From the NCBI GenBank assembly GCA_030590265.1, contig JAUUYW010000107.1, positions 1 through 9,568 of the forward strand: 9,568 nucleotides of DNA, given 5' to 3'. The position numbers and the translations under genes were made by a program. The notes below the pieces were generated by a model. It worked only from the letters and a program-made list of their open reading frames with translations. It ran no database searches and was not told the DNA's origin. Source of the DNA: Candidatus Krumholzibacteriia bacterium. Its GTDB lineage: Bacteria; Krumholzibacteriota; Krumholzibacteriia; LZORAL124-64-63. The first letter of the stretch is position 1. Every line of letters begins with the position of its first letter. Shown one piece after another: positions 1 through 6,661 of this stretch.

Positions 1-805
1 AGCCATTCATGGCAAAGGCGCCCGCTGCCGAAACCACCAGAGGATTGCTGCCGGGACCAGCCAGCGAACAACTGTAACCATCGTCCATCACAAGTTGCAG
101 GAAGAACGAAAAACTGAGTGATTCGACTGTCTGGGTGGTGTTGGTCTGAATGATGATGCGGCCGATGTCCTCATGATCCAGGTTGGTCTGCAGGTAGGCC
201 AGTGCCTCAGCCAGGGTGGCATACTGAGTCGAGTCACCCGGGGTAGGATTGTCCAGTACATAGACAGCCGTGCTGTCGCTCAAATCGTCGCCTTCATGGC
301 CCATGATACCGTAGATGCTGAAATGAGTAACTCTGTCACTGACGGTGTGAGCCAGGCTGTCCACCACACTGTTCTGGCTCAACAGCCAGGTGTCGTCAGC
401 AAGGTAGGCCAGCCGCAGATCTGCCTGGGCCTTTTGCAACTGGGCCGGGTCGTAATCAATCATCAAACCCACTGGCCTTGTGAACTGGGTGGCATCCGGC
501 CCAAATTCGTAAACCGTGCCAGACACGGGTCCATCCGGAAAGCTGGCCATCGGTTCGATGGAAATGTCGGTCTCGGCGACCAGTGCACCGGCAGGAATGA
601 TGACGCTGGCGTTTTCGTCTGCCGAAGTTGCCGTACCGCCATCTGGTCCGATGGTCGTTGTGCTTCCGCCGTTTCCTCCGGGAGGGGGCGCCAAACCACC
701 ATCGTCGTCACCACCACAGCCGGTTACCAGCAGGGCCATAACCATGGTTGTCAGGATCAGATTCGAAATGGTGGGGATTGTTCCAAGGGATGAGATGGAC
801 TTCAT
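1..805 (-). CDS. ZU5-like domain lipoprotein with possible beta-helix region (3' end off left edge)
   Basis: This is an open minus-strand frame with no stop before the window edge; 268 codons are visible. The ATG at 805 has a GAAGGGA Shine-Dalgarno about 7 nt upstream. Residues 1-29 form a lipoprotein signal with lipobox VTGC (Cys30), then a Gly/Asp/Pro-rich tether. Residues 52-165 carry the pattern 'IGPDGGTA...VIIPAGAL...ISIEP...YEFGPD...F..PV', typical of ZU5-like domains in bacterial surface proteins. From about 180 onward, 'YATLAEALAYL' followed by short alternating hydrophobic strands resembles the start of a right-handed beta-helix; this part is weaker. The protein is probably outer-membrane anchored, facing the periplasm or the cell surface. 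It is the last visible gene of the minus-strand cluster, 91 bp after the carboxypeptidase. Its substrate or partner cannot be named; a structural, adhesive or glycan-binding role is an inference only. Confidence 0.8.
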   Translation of the reverse strand, partial: MKSISSLGTIPTISNLILTTMVMALLVTGCGGDDDGGLAPPPGGNGGSTTTIGPDGGTATSADENASVIIPAGALVAETDISIEPMASFPDGPVSGTVYEFGPDATQFTRPVGLMIDYDPAQLQKAQADLRLAYLADDTWLLSQNSVVDSLAHTVSDRVTHFSIYGIMGHEGDDLSDSTAVYVLDNPTPGDSTQYATLAEALAYLQTNLDHEDIGRIIIQTNTTQTVESLSFSFFLQLVMDDGYSCSLAGPGSNPLVVSAAGAFAMNG

Positions 806-896
806 GACCGGTCCCTTCGACAGGGGATCACTCAGGCAGATCGAGCAGAGAAAAGTTATTTTCCCAGCCCAAAACAGATGGAGTCATCTTACCACA

Positions 897-2441
897 TCAG
901 GGAACAAGAGTCACGCGTCGCGTCTGCTGCCGATCACCAGCCACAACCCGCACCAGATAAACTCCACCCGCAAGGTGGTCGGGCAATGACAATTCATGGG
1001 CTTGACCAGAAGATAAATCCCGCCCCATTACACCCACCCGACGCCCACGCAGATCAAACAAATCCACCGTGGCCGAAGGTAAACCAGCTGGCAATTCCAA
1101 ACGAATTCCCCCACCCGATCCCAGTGCCGAACCTGTCTGCAACCAAGGCAATTCTTCAGCCGGGCCGACTCCACTCAAAGGTGATTCTAAAGCAAAATCC
1201 AGACGGGCCCAAGCATTGGCCACGATCACCTGTTGGGTCTGGGATTCAAACCCTTCACAACTGGCCGTCACCGTGTAAGTGCCATTGGTTGTGAGTCGAT
1301 GGTACATGCCATGGCTCTCTTCGGTCATGCGGGGACCAACACCGTGCTGATGCATCTGATTGATTTTTACTTCCGCCACCAAAGGCTCACCACTGGCAAA
1401 GTTGGTCACCGAACCACGCACACCAGGTCCTTCAAGCACACGATCAACCAGGGCCATGCTGCCCCTGGACACCCGGACACCAATGGTATCGACCATGGCT
1501 CCTGACCACCAGCAGTGGTCGGAAATCTCCATGATGTAAGCCAAGATCCCTGTCCTGCCGTAGATCCAGCACTGCTCTTTGGGAAGGGTGCTGTAAGCAT
1601 AAATTTCATTATAGGGATTTCCGTTTTCATTGATGGTGGCATCGGCCCAGAGGTCGGCAATATCCTCAGCCACGTCACTGTCGGGACCCATGCCTCCGCC
1701 GCTGGTATCCATCCAGGGCCAGAAAATGTAGTTCCGCCAGGCAATGGTCACCGGAGAGTGGTAATCAACTACTACCACCGGCCGCTCACTCAATACAAAT
1801 CGCTTCACCGCGGCGATTTCTGGTTCACTGAAAGGATACGGGCCCTTGTATTTGATGGAGGACGGATCGTCTTCAGGGTAGTCATTCCAGTTCCAGTCCC
1901 AGTTGCGGTTCAAATCGACACCGTCATAGGGATAATCAACCTCACCATTGGTATTGTTGTCGCGCATGGTTTTGCGCCAATCAAACCAATTGATACCGCC
2001 GCTGAAATTGTGGAGATGACCATCAATATTGAGGATGGGCACATAGAACAATTCGAGGTTGTCCACTCTGGATGTGATGGAGGGATCGACACCATAACCT
2101 TCAAGCAGACTCTCAATGGATTTCATGATGGCCGTGGTGCCGTTGGGTTCGTTGGCGTGCAATGCACCATGGAAAAGGATGCGGGGGTCTTCGGTTTCAC
2201 CGGGAATCTGGTTGCAGATGCAGGCCATGGGAATGTCGAGCCGATCACCGCTGGTGCCCAATATGGATTGGTGGAAAATACCCGGATACTGGGCTTCCCA
2301 GGTGTCGAACTGAGTCTGGATGTCCTCGAGGCGCCAGTAGTTTGGGTCGGGATCGGCCTGTAAGAAAGCCGGAAAGATCAGGGTTTGCACGGCCGTTACC
2401 GCAAATATGATGGCCAATACACGGAGGTTATTTGCTGACAA
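897..2441 (-). CDS. Secreted M14 zinc carboxypeptidase with regulatory-like and C-terminal sorting-like domains
   Basis: This is a metallocarboxypeptidase, expected to remove C-terminal residues from peptides outside the cytoplasm. Numbered from the TTG at 2441 (514 aa), the zinc ligands are H95 and E98 in 'HANEP', and H228 in 'DYHS'. Substrate-binding R156 ('WRKT') and N178/R179 ('DLNRNWD') and the general-base E305 ('YIMEISD') are all present, as is the family motif 'GPYPFSEPE'. The enzyme therefore looks active. Residues 1-28 are a signal peptide ending near 'FLQA'. Residues about 340-420 are a carboxypeptidase regulatory-like (transthyretin-type) domain. Residues about 446-514 form a beta domain with 'FDLRGRRV' and 'GVYLVRV', like FlgD-type or T9SS type-A sorting domains. 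The TTG start is preferred because GGGAG lies 8 nt upstream and the signal peptide begins there; a longer reading from the TTG at 2495 would start inside a TATAAT box. The gene follows the S8 protease by 125 bp. Confidence 0.93.
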   Translation of the reverse strand: MSANNLRVLAIIFAVTAVQTLIFPAFLQADPDPNYWRLEDIQTQFDTWEAQYPGIFHQSILGTSGDRLDIPMACICNQIPGETEDPRILFHGALHANEPNGTTAIMKSIESLLEGYGVDPSITSRVDNLELFYVPILNIDGHLHNFSGGINWFDWRKTMRDNNTNGEVDYPYDGVDLNRNWDWNWNDYPEDDPSSIKYKGPYPFSEPEIAAVKRFVLSERPVVVVDYHSPVTIAWRNYIFWPWMDTSGGGMGPDSDVAEDIADLWADATINENGNPYNEIYAYSTLPKEQCWIYGRTGILAYIMEISDHCWWSGAMVDTIGVRVSRGSMALVDRVLEGPGVRGSVTNFASGEPLVAEVKINQMHQHGVGPRMTEESHGMYHRLTTNGTYTVTASCEGFESQTQQVIVANAWARLDFALESPLSGVGPAEELPWLQTGSALGSGGGIRLELPAGLPSATVDLFDLRGRRVGVMGRDLSSGQAHELSLPDHLAGGVYLVRVVAGDRQQTRRVTLVP

Positions 2442-2449
2442 AGTCGTTG

Positions 2450-2454
2450 CTCCC
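2450..2454 (-). promoter_or_regulatory. Ribosome binding site of the M14 gene
   Basis: The minus strand reads GGGAG, then 8 nt, then TTG at 2441. This decides the start in favour of the TTG at 2441 rather than the in-frame TTG at 2495, which has no such site. Confidence 0.55.
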
Positions 2455-2494
2455 GGGATGTGTGCAGGTAGGGTAATACCAAAACCAGGATACA

Positions 2495-2500
2495 ATTATA
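2495..2500 (-). promoter_or_regulatory. Candidate -10 box (TATAAT) upstream of the M14 gene
   Basis: A perfect TATAAT lies in the 125-bp gap between the S8 stop and the M14 start, 53 nt before the chosen TTG. The -35 position, 17-18 bp further upstream, is a poor match (TTCCCC at the 18-bp spacing), so the promoter is tentative. If real, the carboxypeptidase and the downstream lipoprotein could be transcribed independently of the protease. No clear terminator hairpin is visible between the two genes, so readthrough is also possible. Confidence 0.35.
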
Positions 2501-2566
2501 ACACATCACCTACCCGAAGGGGAATTCTCCGGGCTGCATTCTCCAGGCTACATCATCCGGAAACAG

Positions 2567-5317
2567 CTACCTGGTCAGCACAACTTTTCGGGAAATAACC
2601 TCATCCTCACTGCGCAACTGAACAAAATAAACCCCTGCCGGCAAGAAAAGCCCATCATCATCACACCCATCAAAAACAACCGTTTTTCGGCCCTCAGCAC
2701 CCAGACCCCTCCGAATACTTCTGACTCGACGTCCCCGCACATCGAACACCGAAAGGCCGTAATCACGGCCACTCTCCCGGACAAAACTAACCATCATATC
2801 ACCGCGTGCGGGATTGGGGCTGATTCGCAGATAACCCACCGGGCTGAGGGTTGTTTCCTGAACATTCAGAGGAGAACCCGTGGCATCAACCATCAACAGT
2901 CCCACATTTCGGGCGCGACCTGGTCGATCTGAAGAGTGCTCAAACGGAATCAGCAAAGAAATACCATCGGCCGGCATCGCGGCACCCAAGTTGTAGAGCA
3001 GGACGCGCAATTGCGACCCGACTTGAGCAGCCACAACTTCCACGCCGGTTTCACCAATCAAATCTTCAGGATGCCAGACAGCACCTTCAACAGCCAGAGC
3101 AAATTGACCCGCTGAAATCCCGGCACCGGTGATGTTGACCGGTTGCCACCAACGCCCATCCTGCCAGGTGGCCAGACCAATTTCGTAGTCGATGGGATTC
3201 ATTTGAGGAGCGGAATATCCAGGCACATCGCTTTCCAAAATAAAGCTCACTATGCGCGCCAGGTCCGAAGCATTCAAAAGGCCATCGCCACTGGGTGATG
3301 GATAAACATCTCCTTGGATGCGGGCGTCGCCGTCCAGAGGATTTCCATCAGGATCCACGATGAAATTCACCAGCAGGACCAAATCCAATACGTTGGTTTC
3401 ACCATCACCATCGACATCCCCTGTGGGTGCCGGGCCGGGAGGCGAAATGGCGGCCATGGCTGCCAGGGCATCCACTTTTCCCGCCCCAAAACGATTGTTC
3501 CAAACCCCACCTGTATATTCATCGACAACTGCATTGGCGCGCAGAACATTTTTGATCTGTTCAGCGCTCAGGATGCCGTTCTTTTCCAGCATCAAAGCCA
3601 CCACGCCACAGACAAATGGGCTGGCCATGCTGGTGCCTGAGCTCAAAAGATATCGACCGGTGGTGTTCAGCCAGGTATCACCCGGATAGGGTGTGGTATC
3701 GGCACTGTAGGGAGCAAAAATTCCCAGTCCAGGTGCGCTGAGATCAGGTTTTTCACGACCGTCACGAGTAGGCCCGATGGAGCTGAAAGGTGCATGATCC
3801 CCTATGGCAGCCTCACCCCAGGTTGATCCATACGAATAGGTTCCGCCGTCAAAAGCATCCCATTGATGGCGAGTTTTGTGGGCGGCTACCGTGATGGCTT
3901 TGTCGGAAGTCCCCGGCATGCCAACAGAATAGGTTTGGTCGCTGTTGGGAAAGGTGGCGACCATGGTTGAGGTGGCTTTCCAGGCGTGTGCAGTGCCGAC
4001 ACCGCCACTGATGGAGATGGTCCAGTTGCCTGAACCAGGCACCGGCCCTGCTTGGTCGATGATTTGAATGATGATTTGCTTGTCGCCGTTGTCGGGGTTC
4101 ACTCCTCCGGAAGCATTGTCGATGATGATCGTCCCATGGCCAGTGTTGGCCCCGTCCACCGTACCGGAATTTACCGGGCCGGTGGTTTCTCCACCATAGG
4201 TTACCGCCACCGTTGGGTTGGCGGAACCATCCACCCAAATGGTCAGGATGGCATAGTCGTTGGCACTGCCGGGGTGGGCCGTGTAAGGAGCAATGTTGAA
4301 AAGAAAATCCGTAGCGGAGGCTGGTCCACTGTCGTGCAAATCGGCTTCGCCCTCGTTGCCGGCAGCTATGCAAAAAACCACTCCTGCACTCGACAAATCA
4401 TCAATAATCTGCTCCTGGGCACTTGTTCCGTCGTGGGCCCCCATGTGCCCGCCAAGAGACATGTTGATGGCAATGGGTTGACCAAGAGTTTCGGCCTTGC
4501 TCACCAGGTAGTTGATGGCGTCGATGGTTTTGTCTTCGGGAAATCCATGCTGTTGATCGTCATAGGCCTTGGCAAAAATAATATCCGCCTCGGGTGCAAC
4601 ACCGCTGTACTGCCCGCCCGAAACCAGGCCGTTGCCTGCAGCAATTCCCGTCACATGAGTCCCGTGTCCGCTGAGGTCGGCTTCGGTCAAATTGCCGGCG
4701 TTGATGTGAATCTGGTTGTATTCGGCACCATAATTGAAACCAGTGGGCGGCGTTCCGGGAACATATTGGTCCCAGATGAATTTGATGCGGGTATCGCCAC
4801 CTGCGGTTTGAAAATCCCCATGATTCCAGTCAATGCCCGAATCAACCACTCCCACCAGAACATTGGCTCCAGTGTAGGTCGGTTCACCGTTCCACACCTG
4901 ATCAACCTTGCCATCAACAGTGGCCAGATCCAGCAACGGGAACAGCAGGCGCGCCGCTTCCACATGGTCAATATCCCCGTTGGCTTCCAGCAGGGAAAGC
5001 GATGACAGGGGCAAACGGGCAGTGACAAAATCACCAGTGCGGGAGCCAATGACCAAGCCGGGGATTTCCATCAAATTCGTCCGACCTCCACCCATGTGCA
5101 GGATCACGCCCACACGGGGATCGTCGGCATTTTCCGAGGAATCCAGGGCCAGGAATTTTTCATAACTCAAACCGAGGCCCGGGTTGGCCTTTGCCTGCAA
5201 CAAGGACTTTAGAAGTGGGTCAAGAGTTGCTGAAAAAACCGATCCTGCTGAGGCCAGAATCACCAGTATCAGAACCGTCATCAAGGTTGTTTTCCGTTGT
5301 TCAAATCCGGCAAACAT
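2567..5317 (-). CDS. Secreted S8 subtilisin-like protease with prodomain, dockerin and C-terminal sorting-like domain
   Basis: This is a subtilase, an extracellular serine endopeptidase of 916 aa from the ATG at 5317. Residues 1-30 are a signal peptide ending 'VFSA'; 30-131 are a prodomain. The catalytic triad is complete: D159 in 'VVDSGID', H218 in 'SGHGTHVTG', S563 in 'GTSMASP', with oxyanion N321 in 'AAGNEG'. The N321-S563 spacing (242 residues, against 66 in subtilisin BPN') shows a large insert. A type-I dockerin-like repeat pair spans 632-696; its first calcium loop, 'DVDGDGETNVLD', is canonical. Residues about 700-815 are a beta-rich module resembling part of a cohesin fold. Residues 826-916 begin 'ISPNPARG' and carry 'FDVRGRRV' and 'GVYFVQL', a FlgD/T9SS type-A-like sorting domain. 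The gene starts 43 bp after the prodomain-like lipoprotein, probably in the same operon. GGGAG 5 nt before the ATG decides the start over the TTG at 5329. Confidence 0.95.
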   Translation of the reverse strand: MFAGFEQRKTTLMTVLILVILASAGSVFSATLDPLLKSLLQAKANPGLGLSYEKFLALDSSENADDPRVGVILHMGGGRTNLMEIPGLVIGSRTGDFVTARLPLSSLSLLEANGDIDHVEAARLLFPLLDLATVDGKVDQVWNGEPTYTGANVLVGVVDSGIDWNHGDFQTAGGDTRIKFIWDQYVPGTPPTGFNYGAEYNQIHINAGNLTEADLSGHGTHVTGIAAGNGLVSGGQYSGVAPEADIIFAKAYDDQQHGFPEDKTIDAINYLVSKAETLGQPIAINMSLGGHMGAHDGTSAQEQIIDDLSSAGVVFCIAAGNEGEADLHDSGPASATDFLFNIAPYTAHPGSANDYAILTIWVDGSANPTVAVTYGGETTGPVNSGTVDGANTGHGTIIIDNASGGVNPDNGDKQIIIQIIDQAGPVPGSGNWTISISGGVGTAHAWKATSTMVATFPNSDQTYSVGMPGTSDKAITVAAHKTRHQWDAFDGGTYSYGSTWGEAAIGDHAPFSSIGPTRDGREKPDLSAPGLGIFAPYSADTTPYPGDTWLNTTGRYLLSSGTSMASPFVCGVVALMLEKNGILSAEQIKNVLRANAVVDEYTGGVWNNRFGAGKVDALAAMAAISPPGPAPTGDVDGDGETNVLDLVLLVNFIVDPDGNPLDGDARIQGDVYPSPSGDGLLNASDLARIVSFILESDVPGYSAPQMNPIDYEIGLATWQDGRWWQPVNITGAGISAGQFALAVEGAVWHPEDLIGETGVEVVAAQVGSQLRVLLYNLGAAMPADGISLLIPFEHSSDRPGRARNVGLLMVDATGSPLNVQETTLSPVGYLRISPNPARGDMMVSFVRESGRDYGLSVFDVRGRRVRSIRRGLGAEGRKTVVFDGCDDDGLFLPAGVYFVQLRSEDEVISRKVVLTR

Positions 5318-5322
5318 ATGCA

Positions 5323-5327
5323 CTCCC
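5323..5327 (-). promoter_or_regulatory. Ribosome binding site of the S8 protease gene
   Basis: The minus strand reads GGGAG, 5 nt before the ATG at 5317. The upstream in-frame TTG (5329) overlaps this site and is unlikely to be the start. Confidence 0.6.
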
Positions 5328-5360
5328 AATGCTATTGAAGGACCAAGTTTATTATCAAGC

Positions 5361-5963
5361 CTAGTTCAGACCTTGCGCCGGGCGCTGAAGGTCGGGTTTT
5401 TTGAGCTGGCGCAGATCATTTCTGCCCAGAATGTCGAAAATTACTTCGCTGGTTGCGACGAAAGTCGCGGTGTTGCCGGTAATACTGCCGGTCACCGCCC
5501 CCGCATCAGCAAGGGATTGTGCCAAATTCGTGGTGCCATCTGCAAAAGTAGCGATGACCGAATATTTTGTTTCTCGCCAATCGGTAGCCGCCATCCCGGC
5601 CAAAATGGCATTGCGCAACATTGGGTCAATTTTGGTCACGGCCTTTTCGTCACCCCAAAGCACCAGGCCCGTAAGACCGTCAACCTTGGCCAGGGCCGGC
5701 ACCCTTTCCCGGCTTACCAGGGCAAGCTTGGTGGGTCCAAATCGTCCCAGTTCGCGACCGTCAGGCCCCAGGTTGGGAAGTTGGCCCAAAACGCCATCGG
5801 AATGCAGAGACAGCAACAGTCCTGAATCTTCAGGCAAGGTGGCCAATCTTTGCAGAGATTGTTGATCCGCCAGGCCAGCCATTTCCGTGGGCAGCTGGTC
5901 TTTGCAACCGTTGAAAACAACCAATACGGCCAACAGAAGTAATATTTTTATTTTGCGGTGCAT
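5361..5963 (-). CDS. Small lipoprotein resembling the subtilase prodomain encoded next door
   Basis: This 200-aa protein has a lipoprotein signal: a basic N-terminus, a Leu/Val-rich core, and Cys20 after 'VFNG', which is a slightly unusual lipobox. Residues 111-190 align by eye with residues 30-131 of the downstream S8 protease. 'IDPMLRNAIL' matches 'LDPLLKSLLQ'; 'GTTNL' matches 'GRTNL'; 'GSITGN' matches 'GSRTGD'; and both continue with 'LG/ANxD' near the end of the region. No catalytic residues are visible. Prodomains of this kind fold and inhibit their cognate protease, so a membrane-anchored chaperone or inhibitor acting in trans on the neighbouring protease is a reasonable inference. Residues 50-110 are not recognised. 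The ATG at 5963 has GGGGAG 7 nt upstream, and part of that site lies near the stop of the preceding gene 12 bp away, which suggests translational coupling. Confidence 0.82.
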   Translation of the reverse strand: MHRKIKILLLLAVLVVFNGCKDQLPTEMAGLADQQSLQRLATLPEDSGLLLSLHSDGVLGQLPNLGPDGRELGRFGPTKLALVSRERVPALAKVDGLTGLVLWGDEKAVTKIDPMLRNAILAGMAATDWRETKYSVIATFADGTTNLAQSLADAGAVTGSITGNTATFVATSEVIFDILGRNDLRQLKKPDLQRPAQGLN

Positions 5964-5975
5964 GAACCGGCTCCC

Positions 5976-6650
5976 CTATCCCGAGTATTGTTCTGAAAGT
6001 TGATGCAAGTGGGCCAATGCCGCTGCTGGAAAACTAGCGTAGGCAATCCCGGCGACCGACCAGCTGGAAGAATCGTTCTCGTCAAGTTCACTGTCATCAA
6101 TGAGATCCGCCTGATCCAGAGCCAGGGCATATTCACCGACGACGGCATAGGCGAAAGCCCGGATCAGTAGCAGGTCTTTGGTGTCGAAGGAAATCTGATG
6201 CTCGAAAACAAAACCAGGATCGGCACTCAAGACCGAACCCGCGTTGGTGATGGCCAGGGCAAAATTATCCCCCCCGGATGCCAACTGGGCGGCAGCCAAA
6301 CCAGCCAGAACATAACTTTCGTTTTCACCGGCAGCCAAAGCCTGTTCAAATTTCGCCATGCTCGAATTCGCTCCCGCAACTGAAGTCGCCAGGGCCAGCT
6401 GACACCAACCTTGGCCGGCCATTGCTTCGCCATAACCTCCATCCAGAACCAGGGCAGAGGCGAAATCATCCAGGGCATTGTCGTAGTTTTCGGTTTTGAA
6501 ATAACCCCAGGCACGAGCTGAAAATTCTGCCGCGGTATCTGGTTCATCCGGAACAACCGGAGTATCGTCACCACCGCTGCTGCAGCCATACAAGCCAACC
6601 AGAGGAAGCAGGCCGATCATCAAAATCTGTCGAACATTTCTTGAAATCAT
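5976..6650 (-). CDS. TPR-containing lipoprotein
   Basis: This is a 224-aa predicted lipoprotein. The signal ends at Cys23 in 'GLYGC' and is followed by a Ser/Gly/Asp tether ('SSGGDD'). Residues about 40-110 hold at least two helix-turn-helix repeats of TPR character: 'AWGYFKTENYDNALDDF' with 'ALVLDGGYGEAMAGQGW', and a second 'KFEQALAAG' unit. A third degenerate unit around 160-182 reads 'LIRAFAYAVVGEYALALDQA'. TPR proteins act as protein-protein scaffolds, so this is most likely a periplasm- or surface-facing assembly factor for the products of the same operon; the exact partner is unknown. The ATG at 6650 has AAAGG about 8 nt upstream. It begins 11 bp after the cohesin-like gene and ends 12 bp before the prodomain-like gene. 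Confidence 0.85.
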   Translation of the reverse strand: MISRNVRQILMIGLLPLVGLYGCSSGGDDTPVVPDEPDTAAEFSARAWGYFKTENYDNALDDFASALVLDGGYGEAMAGQGWCQLALATSVAGANSSMAKFEQALAAGENESYVLAGLAAAQLASGGDNFALAITNAGSVLSADPGFVFEHQISFDTKDLLLIRAFAYAVVGEYALALDQADLIDDSELDENDSSSWSVAGIAYASFPAAALAHLHQLSEQYSG

Positions 6651-6661
6651 GGTCTACCTTT

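Noticed and set aside
173..989. Overlapping plus-strand frames at the left end
   Set aside because: The minus-strand frame here has a lipobox, a ZU5-like pattern and a good ribosome binding site, and explains the region better.
1515..2363. Plus-strand open frame of 282 codons across the M14 gene
   Set aside because: It lies wholly antisense to a gene with intact catalytic motifs, has no recognisable domain, and its length is explained by the codon bias of the real gene.
2467..2514. GGTAGG...CCTACC inverted repeat around the TATAAT before the M14 gene
   Set aside because: Arms are only 6 bp with 36 bp between them and do not extend; likely chance.
2511..2524. CCCCTTCGGG hairpin (minus strand) as a terminator after the S8 gene
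   Set aside because: Only two to three base pairs can form around the UUCG loop and no T-tract follows.
4052..5005. Plus-strand open frame of 317 codons across the S8 gene
   Set aside because: Antisense to the subtilase catalytic and prodomain region; no signal peptide, domain or credible ribosome binding site.
5184..5825. Plus-strand open frame spanning the gap between the S8 gene and the prodomain-like gene
   Set aside because: Antisense to both genes, with low-complexity, basic composition typical of shadow frames.
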